The notes under the pieces are model-generated. The model saw only the letters and a list, made by a program, of their open reading frames with translations. It did no database searches and was not told the origin of the DNA. DNA of 64,000 nucleotides from Micromonospora trifolii. GTDB taxonomy: Bacteria; Actinomycetota; Actinomycetes; Mycobacteriales; Micromonosporaceae. Positions 53,814 through 62,472 of the stretch are shown here, in pieces (position 1 is the first letter of the stretch; every line of letters starts with the position of its first letter). Made by a program: the position numbers and the translations under genes. The stretch lies in NCBI RefSeq assembly GCF_022229005.1, contig NZ_JAKKFD010000037.1, positions 62,001-126,000 of the forward strand, in the 5' to 3' direction.

Positions 53814-54899
53814 TTGCGCTCGGTGCGTGGGATGCGGATCGCCTCGATCTTCGCGGTGGGTGGGCTCGCGCTCACCGCCGCCGCTTGTGGCGAGGCCCCC
53901 AAGGATGACAACAACGCCGGCAGTGGCGCCAAGAAGTTCAGCGCCTGCATGGTGACCGACGTCGGCGGCATCGACGACAAGTCGTTCAACACCTCCGCCT
54001 GGAAGGGTCTGCAGGAGGCCAAGGCCGCCAACGACAACATCGACATCAAGTTCGTCGCGTCCAAGGCCGAGGCCGACTACGAGCCGAACCTGACGCAGTA
54101 CGTCAACCAGAAGTGCGACTTCATCCTGGCGGTCGGTGGCCTGATGGCCAACGCCACCTCGAAGATCGCCAAGGCGAACCCGAACCAGGAGTTCGGCATC
54201 GTCGACGCGAACCCGGGTGACGCCAACGTCTACCCGATGCAGTTCGACACCGCCCAGGCCGCGTTCCAGGCCGGCTACCTCGCCGCTGGGATGAGCAAGA
54301 CCGGCAAGGTGGGCACCTACGGTGGTCTGCCGATCCCGCCGGTCACCATCTTCATGGACGGCTTCGTCGACGGTGTGACGTACTACAACACCACGAAGAA
54401 GAAGAACGTCCAGGCGCTGGGTTGGAACAAGCAGACCCAGAAGGGGTCGTTCACCAACGACTTCGCCAAGCAGGACGAGGGCAAGAAGGTCTCCGACGCG
54501 CTGGTCGCCCAGGGCGCGGACATCATCATGCCGGTCGCCGGCGGCTCCGGCCTCGGCACCACCGCCGCGGCCAAGGCCTCGGGCGGCAAGTACAGCACCA
54601 TCTGGGTGGACGTCGACGGCTGCGAGAGCACCCCGGACTGCGCGGCGATCATCACCACCGTGGTCAAGAACATCCCGGAGGCCGTCAAGGAGGCCGTGGT
54701 CAAGGCCGCCGCTGGCGACAAGCTGCCGGCCAACCCGGGCTTCGTCGGCACCCTGGCCAACAGCGGTGTCTCGATCGCCCCGTACCACGACTTCGACAGC
54801 AAGGTTCCGGCCGAGCTGAAGGCCGAGGTCGACAAGATCAAGGCGGACATCGCCGCTGGCACCATCACCGTCACCTCGAAGGCCCAGCCGACCAAGTGA
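53814..54899 (+). CDS. bmpA: BMP family nucleoside-binding lipoprotein
   Basis: 361 residues from TTG 53814, favoured because AAGGAG lies 5 nt upstream; ATG 53832 is the conservative alternative. Lipoprotein signal LALTAAACG, then a PnrA/BMP-type binding domain (CMVTDVGGIDDKSFNTSAWKGL, GFVDGVTYYN, PVAGGSGLGT). It binds nucleosides outside the cell for the transporter encoded downstream. Confidence 0.93.
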   Translation: MRSVRGMRIASIFAVGGLALTAAACGEAPKDDNNAGSGAKKFSACMVTDVGGIDDKSFNTSAWKGLQEAKAANDNIDIKFVASKAEADYEPNLTQYVNQKCDFILAVGGLMANATSKIAKANPNQEFGIVDANPGDANVYPMQFDTAQAAFQAGYLAAGMSKTGKVGTYGGLPIPPVTIFMDGFVDGVTYYNTTKKKNVQALGWNKQTQKGSFTNDFAKQDEGKKVSDALVAQGADIIMPVAGGSGLGTTAAAKASGGKYSTIWVDVDGCESTPDCAAIITTVVKNIPEAVKEAVVKAAAGDKLPANPGFVGTLANSGVSIAPYHDFDSKVPAELKAEVDKIKADIAAGTITVTSKAQPTK

Positions 54900-54957
54900 C
54901 AACCGGCCGGCCCCTCCGGTGAGATCATCGGGAGGATCGGCGGGGGACAGGTACGAC

Positions 54958-55012
54958 CGATCGGCCGCTCCGGCTCTGCGGGTAACCCCGCGGGGGTCGG
55001 AGCGGCCGATCG
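54958..55012 (+). terminator. Nested hairpin between bmpA and its ATPase
   Basis: Arms CGATCGGCCGCTCCG (54958-54972) and its complement (54998-55012) form a 15-bp stem; the 25-nt loop holds its own GCGGG/CCCGC hairpin. There is no T run. It probably weakens readthrough, so that the abundant binding protein is made in excess over the transporter. Confidence 0.65.
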
Positions 55013-55091
55013 CGCACCACGGCGGCCGGCCCGGTCCGGCCGGTTCCACGGCAGCTAGGCTGCACCATCGCTCGCACTCCAGGAGGTTGCG

Positions 55092-56699
55092 CTGAGACTC
55101 GAACTGCGCGGCATCACCAAGCGGTTCGGTGATCTGGTCGCCAACGATCACATCGACCTGACGGTGGAGCCTGGAGAGATTCACGCCCTCCTCGGCGAGA
55201 ACGGCGCGGGCAAGTCGACACTGATGAACGTGCTCTACGGGCTCTACCAGCCCGACGAGGGCGAGATCCTGGTCGACGGCAAGCCGCTGAAGCTGAAGGG
55301 CCCGTCCGACGCGATCGGGGCCGGGATCGGCATGGTGCACCAGCACTTCATGCTGGTGCCGGTCTTCACCGTCGCCGAAAACATCATGCTCGGCGCCGAG
55401 CAGGTCCGGGGCGGCATCGCCGGCTTCCTGGACCGGCGTCGGGCCCGGCGCGAGGTCACCGAGGTGTCCGAGCGCTACAACCTGCGGGTCGACCCGGACG
55501 CGGTGATCGAGGACCTGCCGGTCGGCATCCAGCAACGAGTCGAGATCGTCAAGGCGCTCACCCGCGACGTCGACCTGCTCATCCTGGACGAGCCCACCGC
55601 GGTGCTCACCCCGCAGGAGACCGAGGAACTGCTGACGGTCATGCGGTCGCTCAAGGCGGCCGGCAAGTCGATCGTCTTCATCACGCACAAGCTCGGCGAG
55701 GTCAAGGCCATCGCCGACCGGATCACGGTGATCCGACGCGGCAAGACCGTCGGCACCGCCTCGCCCGAGGCCAGCCGGGACGAACTGGCCGCGTTGATGG
55801 TCGGGCGCAACGTCCGGCTCACAGTTGACAAGACCCCTGCCACTCCGGGCGAGCCCGTGCTGGAGGTGGCCGGGCTCGTTGTCGACGACGACCGGCAGAT
55901 CCGCGCTGTCGACGGGGTGGACCTGACAGTGCGCGCGGGTGAGGTGCTCGGCGTGGCGGGCGTACAGGGCAACGGTCAGACCGAGCTGATCGAGGCGGTC
56001 ATGGGCCTGCGCCCGGTGCTCGCCGGCACGATCAGCCTGGCCGGCGATCGGATCGACGGCTGGAAGCCCAAGAAGGTGCTCCGGGCGGGCGTCGGCTACG
56101 TGCCCGAGGACCGCAGCGTGGACGGCTTGGTCAAGGAGTTCAGCGTCGCGGAGAACCTGGTGCTGGACATCTACGACCGACCGCCGTTCGGTGCCGGGCT
56201 CGCGCTGAAGCCGGACGCGATCGCCGCCTCGGCGAAGGAGCGGATCGAGCAGTTCGACGTCCGCACCTCATCGGCCGACGCGGCGGTGGGCACCCTCTCC
56301 GGCGGCAACCAGCAGAAGGTGATCGTGGCCCGGGAGCTGTCCCGGCCGCTGAAGCTCCTCATCGCCGCCCAGCCGACCCGTGGCGTCGACGTCGGGTCGA
56401 TCGAGTTCATCCACAGTCAGATCATCCACGAACGGGACATCGGCACCGCCGTCATGGTGGTCTCCAGCGAGCTCGACGAGGTGATCGGGTTGGCCGACCG
56501 GATCGCTGTGATGTACCGCGGTCGGATCATCGGCATCGTCGGCCCGGACACCCCGCGTGAGGAGATCGGTCTGCTGATGGCCGGCATCAGCCCGGACGCG
56601 GCCCAAGAGCGCAACACGGACGCCGTGCCCGGCGACGGGCCGGCCACCGACGGGGGCCCGGCGAGCGACCCGGGCTCCGCGAGCGAGGACGAGGCATGA
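55092..56699 (+). CDS. Nucleoside ABC transporter ATPase (two NBDs), CTG start
   Basis: 535 residues. Walker A GENGAGKSTLMNVLY and GVQGNGQTELIEAVM (the second is degenerate, as in RbsA/YufO ATPases), signatures LPVGIQQRVEIVKAL and LSGGNQQKVIVAREL, DEPTAVLTPQETEEL. Between the in-frame TAG at 55056 and GTG 55164 the only start-like codon with a Shine-Dalgarno is CTG 55092 (AGGAGG at 55081-55086). Starting at 55164 would remove the first beta strand and the KRFG segment. The TGA overlaps the next ATG. Confidence 0.9.
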   Translation: MRLELRGITKRFGDLVANDHIDLTVEPGEIHALLGENGAGKSTLMNVLYGLYQPDEGEILVDGKPLKLKGPSDAIGAGIGMVHQHFMLVPVFTVAENIMLGAEQVRGGIAGFLDRRRARREVTEVSERYNLRVDPDAVIEDLPVGIQQRVEIVKALTRDVDLLILDEPTAVLTPQETEELLTVMRSLKAAGKSIVFITHKLGEVKAIADRITVIRRGKTVGTASPEASRDELAALMVGRNVRLTVDKTPATPGEPVLEVAGLVVDDDRQIRAVDGVDLTVRAGEVLGVAGVQGNGQTELIEAVMGLRPVLAGTISLAGDRIDGWKPKKVLRAGVGYVPEDRSVDGLVKEFSVAENLVLDIYDRPPFGAGLALKPDAIAASAKERIEQFDVRTSSADAAVGTLSGGNQQKVIVARELSRPLKLLIAAQPTRGVDVGSIEFIHSQIIHERDIGTAVMVVSSELDEVIGLADRIAVMYRGRIIGIVGPDTPREEIGLLMAGISPDAAQERNTDAVPGDGPATDGGPASDPGSASEDEA

Positions 56700-58072
56700 C
56701 CAACCCCCCAACCCCGCAGTCCGGCTCCCCGGACAAGGAGCCGGCGAGCGAGGCGCAGGCCGCGCAGAACGCGCTCGGCAACACCGAACGCGCCGAGGTG
56801 GCGACCGAGCCGGACCGCTCGGTGGCGAAGCCGGGCCCGGAGCCGGAGCCGAAGCCGAGCCTGGGCCGGTTGTTCCTGGACAACCTCTGGGCTGCCAACA
56901 CCTTCACTGTGACGCTGCTGTCGTTGGTGCTGGCGATCGTGGTCGGTGCGGTGCTGATGATCATTTCTGATCCTGAGGTGCTCTCCACCTACTCGTACAT
57001 CACCTCGCGCCCGTCCGACGCGATCAACTCCAGTTGGACGCTCGTCAGCGAGGCGTACGCGAACCTGTTCAAGGGCTCGGTCTTCGACCCCGAGGCGTTC
57101 TCCGGCTGGCTGGACGGCGCCAACGGCTGGCAGGCAGTGCTCGCGCCGATCTCGGAGACGCTGACCTACGCGGCGCCGCTGGTCTTCACCGGGCTGTCGG
57201 TGGCGCTGGCCTTCCGCGGCGGCCTGTTCAACATCGGCGCCCAGGGCCAGGCCACCATCGGTGTGATCATGGCGGCGCTGGCCGGCTTCCTGCTGCCGCT
57301 GCCGCCCGGCCTGCACCTGCTGGTGGCGGTGCTGGCCGGCGCGCTGGGTGGAGCGATCTGGGGTTTCATCCCCGGCATCCTCAAGGCCCGTGCCGGAGCG
57401 CACGAGGTGATCAACACGATCATGCTCAACTACGTCGCCACGTACTTCCTCACCTGGTTGATCGTGCAGAACGGCGTGCAGGACCCGAACCGCACCGACG
57501 CGATCAGCAAGGCGGTGGACACCTCGGCCCAACTGCCCCGACTGCTCGGCGACAACCTGCGGGTGCACGCCGGCATCCTGCTCGCCGTGCTGGCCACCTG
57601 GGCGGTCGCCTGGCTGCTCAACCGCTCGACGCTCGGCTTCGAGCTGCGCGCGGTCGGCGCCAACCCGGACGCCGCCCGGACCGCAGGCATCAGCGTCACC
57701 AGGACGTACATCCTGATCATGGTCTTCGCCGGGATCCTGGCCGGCCTCGGCGGCTCGAACATGGTGCTCGGCTCGACCGCCAGCGCGTTGACTCCGCTGG
57801 TGGTCGCGCAGATCGGCTTCGACGGCATCCTGGTGGCGCTGCTCGGGCGGGTGAAGCCCTGGGGGGTGCTGCTGGCCGCGCTGCTGTTCGGTGCGCTCCA
57901 GGCCGGTGGTAACCGGATGCAGTCGTACTCCGGGATCTCGCTGGAGCTGGTGACAGTGCTCCAGGCGCTGATCGTCATCTTCATCGCCGCACCGGCCCTG
58001 GTGAAGGCGATCTTCCAGCTCCGGGCCGCGCGTGCCGCCCGGTTGCAGACGAGCCTGGCGAAGGGCTGGTAA
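56696..58072 (+). CDS. Nucleoside ABC transporter permease 1
   Basis: 458 residues. A ~55-residue charged cytoplasmic leader, then about nine helices. GLSVALAFRGGLFNIGAQGQATIG and GFELRAVGANPDAARTAGIS are typical of the YufP/BmpB permeases. It overlaps the ATPase gene by ATGA and leads into the second permease after 3 nt. Confidence 0.92.
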   Translation: MTNPPTPQSGSPDKEPASEAQAAQNALGNTERAEVATEPDRSVAKPGPEPEPKPSLGRLFLDNLWAANTFTVTLLSLVLAIVVGAVLMIISDPEVLSTYSYITSRPSDAINSSWTLVSEAYANLFKGSVFDPEAFSGWLDGANGWQAVLAPISETLTYAAPLVFTGLSVALAFRGGLFNIGAQGQATIGVIMAALAGFLLPLPPGLHLLVAVLAGALGGAIWGFIPGILKARAGAHEVINTIMLNYVATYFLTWLIVQNGVQDPNRTDAISKAVDTSAQLPRLLGDNLRVHAGILLAVLATWAVAWLLNRSTLGFELRAVGANPDAARTAGISVTRTYILIMVFAGILAGLGGSNMVLGSTASALTPLVVAQIGFDGILVALLGRVKPWGVLLAALLFGALQAGGNRMQSYSGISLELVTVLQALIVIFIAAPALVKAIFQLRAARAARLQTSLAKGW

Positions 58073-58075
58073 CTC

Positions 58076-59356
58076 ATGTCCACCATGGCTGTCCCCGACA
58101 TCGCGGTCGCCCCGGTCGACGAGGGCTTCTGGACCCGCAGCCGGAAGGTCGGTCTCACGCTGCTGGCGCTCGGCCTGCTGTCAGCTGTGCTCTTCGGCGC
58201 GCTCGCCACCGACCAGCAGGCCCGGTTCACACTCAGCGACGACGCGGCCGGTGCCGCCTTGGAGATCAACGGGACGATCGGGGCGATCCTGTTCGGGATC
58301 ATCACGATCGCGGCCGGCGCGGCGCTGCTCGCCGGGGTGCCGAAACGCTGGTTCCTTCCCGTGCTCGGCGTCGGGCTGGTCGCCTTCGTGCTGTCGTTCC
58401 TCTGCTGGCAGGTCTCCGCCGCGCCGGCCGGGCAGAACTTCATGCCGCTGGTCAACATCATCCGCGGCACGTTCATCCTGGCCCTGCCGCTGATCTTCGG
58501 CGCGCTCGCCGGGGTGCTCTGCGAGCGGTCCGGCGTGGTCAACGTGGCCATCGAGGGCCAACTGCTGATGGGCGCGTTCAGCGGCGCACTGTTCGGCAGC
58601 ATCTCCGGCAGCGTCTGGGTTGGCCTGGTCGCCGCCGCCATCGGCGGCGCGTTCATCTCGCTGCTGTTGGCCGTCTTCGCCATCCGCTACCTGGTCGACC
58701 AGGTCGTCATGGGCATCGTGCTGAATCTGCTGGCCGTCGGCGTCACCGGCTTCCTCTACGAGCGGCTGATGCAGACCGACGCCGCGAAGTACAACAGCGC
58801 GCCCCGCTTCAGCAACTGGGAGATCCCGCTGCTGAAGGACATCCCGGTGCTCGGGCCGGCGTTGTTCCGCGGCAACATCTTCCTGTACCTCGGCCTGCTC
58901 CTGGTGCTGGTGATCCACATCGGGTTGTTCCGCACCCGGTGGGGGCTGCGGACCCGCTCGGTCGGCGAGCACCCGATCGCCGCGGACACGCTCGGCGTCA
59001 AGGTGCTGCGGGTCCGCTACCGCAACGTGCTGCTGGCCGGAGTGGTCGCCGGCATCGGCGGCGCGTCCTACACGCTGGCGCTCTACTCGTTCACCAAGAA
59101 CATGATCGGCGGTAAGGGCTTCATCGCCCTGGCCGCGCTGATCTTCGGCCGGTGGAACCCGACCGGCGCGCTGCTCGCCGCGCTCTTCTTCGGCTTCGCC
59201 GACCAGCTCGCCACCTACCTGGGGGCCATCAACAGCGTCATCCCCAGCCAGTTCCTGGCCATGCTGCCGTACCTGGCGACCATCCTGGCCGTCGCCGGGC
59301 TGGTCGGCAGGGTCCGGGCACCGGCCGCCGACGGCAAGCCGTACATCAAGGGCTGA
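58076..59356 (+). CDS. Nucleoside ABC transporter permease 2
   Basis: 426 residues, about ten helices. ALAGVLCERSGVVNVAIEGQLLMGAF and GLRTRSVGEHPIAADTLGVKVLRVRYRNVLLAG are hallmarks of the YufQ-type partner. With the ATPase, permease 1 and BmpA it forms a complete nucleoside importer that feeds the salvage genes downstream. Confidence 0.92.
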   Translation: MSTMAVPDIAVAPVDEGFWTRSRKVGLTLLALGLLSAVLFGALATDQQARFTLSDDAAGAALEINGTIGAILFGIITIAAGAALLAGVPKRWFLPVLGVGLVAFVLSFLCWQVSAAPAGQNFMPLVNIIRGTFILALPLIFGALAGVLCERSGVVNVAIEGQLLMGAFSGALFGSISGSVWVGLVAAAIGGAFISLLLAVFAIRYLVDQVVMGIVLNLLAVGVTGFLYERLMQTDAAKYNSAPRFSNWEIPLLKDIPVLGPALFRGNIFLYLGLLLVLVIHIGLFRTRWGLRTRSVGEHPIAADTLGVKVLRVRYRNVLLAGVVAGIGGASYTLALYSFTKNMIGGKGFIALAALIFGRWNPTGALLAALFFGFADQLATYLGAINSVIPSQFLAMLPYLATILAVAGLVGRVRAPAADGKPYIKG

Positions 59357-59368
59357 CCCGCGCTGGTC

Positions 59369-59443
59369 CGTCGATCATGGAGTTGTGGTGCCTCACAAAA
59401 GTCGCAAAGTTGCATTCGTCGCCCACCACAACTGCATGATCGG
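59369..59443. repeat. Palindromic intergenic repeat, GTTGTGGTG family, copy 2
   Basis: TCGATCATGGAGTTGTGGTG (59371-59390) and its near-perfect complement (59424-59443, 18 of 20) form the arms. Relative to copy 1 (5514-5577) it is inverted, and the middle 25 nt (59393-59417) is unrelated but of the same length. It lies right after the permease gene. Confidence 0.7.
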
Positions 59444-59548
59444 CGAAGCCGGCGGGCCGGCGCGAACAGCGCGCCTCGCCGCGGGCCGACGTGCGGTTCG
59501 CAGTACCCTGACGGCTTCTGAGCTGGGCTACTTCGGCAGGATGATGGC

Positions 59549-60253
59549 ATGACCGACATTGACTGGGCCCAGTTGCGCGCCGCCGCCACCGAGGCGATGC
59601 GGCACGCGTACGCGCCGTACTCGACGTTCCCGGTCGGCGCGGCGGCGCTGGTCGACGACGGCCGGGTGGTCGTCGGCTGCAACGTGGAGAACGCCGCGTA
59701 CGGAGTGACGCTCTGCGCCGAGTGCGGGGTCGTCTCCAGCCTGCACGCCACCGGTGGCGGTCGGCTCGTCGCGCTCTCCTGCGTCGACGCGACCGGCGAG
59801 CCGTTGATGCCGTGCGGCCGTTGCCGGCAGCTGCTCTGGGAGCACGGCGGGCCGGAGTGCCTGATCGAGAGCAAGACCCGGCCACTGCGGATGGCCGAGC
59901 TGCTGCCGCACGCCTTCGGCGTGGAGGACCTGGAGGCCGTCACCGGGGAGACGCCGGTGCCGGTGGTCCCGGAGCGGCTCGCTGCCTGGCGCGGGCGCGG
60001 CACCGTCTTCGTGCACCCGGACATGTCCGCTGGTCAGCAGGTCTGGACGGCGTACTGGGAGCGGTCGGCCGGCGACGACGCCGGCGCCGAGACCGGGGTG
60101 CTGGAGGAGGCGCCGAGCTGGGACGACCCGGCTGAGGCGATCACCTGGGGCCTGGCCCGAACACCGCGTGTGGTGGTGGTCGACGCGACCGGGACCATCT
60201 TCTGGGCCGGCGAGGGTGAGCCGCCGGCGGAGATCCCGGTTCGCTGGGGTTGA
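59549..60253 (+). CDS. cdd: Cytidine deaminase with a C-terminal extension
   Basis: 234 residues, against about 130 for the usual tetrameric enzyme. Residues 1-128 are the deaminase: zinc ligands C56 (CAE, with catalytic E58) and C89/C92 (PCGRC). The extra ~105 residues (VPVVPERLAAWRGRGTVFV...PRVVVVDATGTIFWAGEGE) look like a separate alpha/beta module that I do not recognise. It converts cytidine and deoxycytidine to uridine forms and sits between the nucleoside importer and thymidine phosphorylase. Confidence 0.92.
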   Translation: MTDIDWAQLRAAATEAMRHAYAPYSTFPVGAAALVDDGRVVVGCNVENAAYGVTLCAECGVVSSLHATGGGRLVALSCVDATGEPLMPCGRCRQLLWEHGGPECLIESKTRPLRMAELLPHAFGVEDLEAVTGETPVPVVPERLAAWRGRGTVFVHPDMSAGQQVWTAYWERSAGDDAGAETGVLEEAPSWDDPAEAITWGLARTPRVVVVDATGTIFWAGEGEPPAEIPVRWG

Positions 60254-60265
60254 GCTTGGCGGGCG

Positions 60266-60329
60266 GGGGCCGACCGTGCCCGGCTCCGGGCGGTCAGGCT
60301 TGATCCCTCCGCCGGGCACGGTCGGCCCC
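60266..60329 (+). other. Hairpin with conserved loop and variable stem, copy 2
   Basis: A 19-bp perfect stem (60266-60284 with 60311-60329) encloses a 26-nt loop (60285-60310) that matches the loop at 25214-25239 at 25 of 26 positions. The stems share no sequence. It lies 12 nt after the cdd stop and 66 nt before deoA. Confidence 0.8.
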
Positions 60330-60395
60330 GGCCCCGTCGTGGGCACGACCGTCCGTGGGGCACGGTTTCTCCATACAACTAAGAAAGATCTTCTG

Positions 60396-61679
60396 ATGAG
60401 TTCTGGGTTTGCTGCTGTTGACGTTATTCGCGTGAAGCGGGACGGGGGTGTGCTGTCGGACGCGCAGATCGACTGGGTGGTCGACGCGTACACCCGGGGG
60501 GTTGTCGCCGACGAGCAGATGTCCGCGCTGGCGATGGCGATCCTGCTCAACGGCATGACCGGTCCGGAGATCGCCCGGTGGACGGCCGCGATGATCGCCA
60601 GCGGTGAGCGGTTGGACCTGTCGGCGGTACGCCGGCCGACCGTCGACAAGCACTCCACCGGCGGCGTCGGCGACAAGATCACTCTGCCGCTCACCCCGCT
60701 GGTGGCGGCGTGCGGCGCGGCCGTACCGCAGCTGAGCGGCCGGGGTCTCGGACACACCGGCGGCACGCTGGACAAGTTGGAGTCCATCCCGGGCTGGCGG
60801 GCCACTGTGAGCAACGACGAGTTCATCGCCCAGCTCGACGAGGTCGGCGCGGTGATCTGCGCGGCCGGTGCCGGGCTCGCCCCCGCCGACCGCAAGCTGT
60901 ACGCGTTGCGCGACGTGACCGGCACCGTCGAGGCGATCCCGCTGATCGCCAGCTCGATCATGAGCAAGAAGATCGCCGAGGGCACCGGGGCGCTCGTCCT
61001 CGACGTCAAGGTCGGCTCGGGCGCCTTCATGAAGTCCGTCGACCAGGCCCGCGAGTTGGCGCGCACCATGGTCGAGCTGGGCGGAGCGCACGGGGTGCGG
61101 ACTGTCGCCCTGCTCACCGACATGTCCACCCCGCTCGGCCTGGCGATCGGCAACGCCGTCGAGGTGACCGAGTCGGTCGAGGTGCTGGCCGGTGGTGGAC
61201 CGGCCGACGTGGTGGAACTGACCCTCGCGCTGGCCCGGGAGATGCTCGACGCCGCAGGTCTGCCGGACGCCGATCCGGCGGCGGCGCTGCGCGACGGCCG
61301 GGCCATGGACTCCTGGCGGGCGATGATCCGGGCGCAGGGCGGCGACCCGGACGCGCCGATGCCAGCGGCCGCCGAGGTGGAGGTGGTCCGCGCCGAGCGG
61401 GACGGGTACGTCGCGGCCATCGACGCGTACGCCATGGGGGTTGCGGCGTGGCGGCTCGGTGCGGGTCGGGCGCGCAAGGAGGACCCGGTCAGCGTGCCGG
61501 CCGGTGTGGTGTTGCACAAGCGGCCGGGTGACGAGGTGCGGGCCGGTGACCCGCTCTACGAGCTGCGGGCCGACGACGCGACGCGGATTCCGGCCGCGCT
61601 CACCGAGGCCGCCAACGCGGTGCGGATCGCGTCGACGGCCCCGGCGGCGACGTCGTTGGTCATCGAACGCATCGGCTGA
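60396..61679 (+). CDS. deoA: Thymidine phosphorylase
   Basis: 427 residues from ATG 60396. KHSTGGVGDKITLPL, the GRGLGHTGGTLDKLESIPG signature and MSKKIAEGTGALVLDVKVGSGAF are typical. It cleaves thymidine or deoxyuridine with phosphate to the base and deoxyribose-1-phosphate. The frame is open upstream but that part overlaps the cdd gene and the hairpin. Confidence 0.95.
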   Translation: MSSGFAAVDVIRVKRDGGVLSDAQIDWVVDAYTRGVVADEQMSALAMAILLNGMTGPEIARWTAAMIASGERLDLSAVRRPTVDKHSTGGVGDKITLPLTPLVAACGAAVPQLSGRGLGHTGGTLDKLESIPGWRATVSNDEFIAQLDEVGAVICAAGAGLAPADRKLYALRDVTGTVEAIPLIASSIMSKKIAEGTGALVLDVKVGSGAFMKSVDQARELARTMVELGGAHGVRTVALLTDMSTPLGLAIGNAVEVTESVEVLAGGGPADVVELTLALAREMLDAAGLPDADPAAALRDGRAMDSWRAMIRAQGGDPDAPMPAAAEVEVVRAERDGYVAAIDAYAMGVAAWRLGAGRARKEDPVSVPAGVVLHKRPGDEVRAGDPLYELRADDATRIPAALTEAANAVRIASTAPAATSLVIERIG

Positions 61680-61789
61680 TCGATCCGGCGTCGCCCAGGC
61701 GTGGTGCCGGTCACCTGGGAGCGCTATTGTCGCAGGCCAAGGGGGGACAACCGGCCTTGCGCCGGCGCGAGCAGACAGGAAGACCCGTC

Positions 61790-62470
61790 GTGACCGTTGC
61801 TGCCCCCGACCCACGTGAGGTGCGCGAGGCGAGCCTGGACGAGCTGTCCCGGCTCGGCCTGCCGTTGCCGCCGGCCCAGTTTCCCCTCGTCTGGGAGCCG
61901 GGTGACCAGATCGATCTGCGTCCGACAGTGGAGATCGAGGCGCGGATCGCGGTGCTGCACCTGATCCTGGCCCGCTGTTTCGGGATGCCCCCGCAGGCGG
62001 CGATGAGCTGGCTGCTCGGTTCGCACCTGGTCGACATGGTCACCCCGCCGGAGTGGCAGTTCGTGATGGGCGGCAAGGGTGACCACCGGTCGTTCGTGCT
62101 GCACCACGACGCGCTGTTCGCGCTGGCGTGGGTGCTCGGGCTGAGCAAGCAGCTCGACCCGACACTGGCCGTCGACGAGCGGCTGGTCGAGCGGCTGCCG
62201 CACATCGCCGAGGGGGAGACCTTCCCGCACTGGCGCTCCCGGATCCTCACCGCGCCGCAGCACCCGGCCGACGCGGCAGCCCTGCTGGATCTGCACTACT
62301 GCCTGGACTGGGCGTACCTGGAGACCGAGCGCGGCGGCCGGCGTGCGCCGGGACTGGTCGACGCGAACGCGATCGGGCAGCGGCGGTGGGCGCTGGAGTG
62401 GGCGGTGATCCTGCGCGGGCCGTACCACGACGAGCCGCCCGGCTGGGAAGAGGTCGACCTCTCCACCTGA
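61790..62470 (+). CDS. DUF4272 protein
   Basis: 226 residues from GTG 61790. The DUF4272 core is seen in EARIAVLHLILARCFGMPPQAAMSWLL, FALAWVLGLSKQLDP and LLDLHYCLDWAYLE...RRWALEWAVILRG. A W-rich conserved block and no enzymatic signature. The family occurs widely with unknown function. It ends 2 nt from the convergent methyltransferase stop. Confidence 0.85.
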   Translation: MTVAAPDPREVREASLDELSRLGLPLPPAQFPLVWEPGDQIDLRPTVEIEARIAVLHLILARCFGMPPQAAMSWLLGSHLVDMVTPPEWQFVMGGKGDHRSFVLHHDALFALAWVLGLSKQLDPTLAVDERLVERLPHIAEGETFPHWRSRILTAPQHPADAAALLDLHYCLDWAYLETERGGRRAPGLVDANAIGQRRWALEWAVILRGPYHDEPPGWEEVDLST

Positions 62471-62472
62471 GG

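Noticed and set aside
54958..55012. Third member of the conserved-loop hairpin family
   Set aside because: The loop length (25) is close, but its sequence has no resemblance to the shared 26-nt loop.
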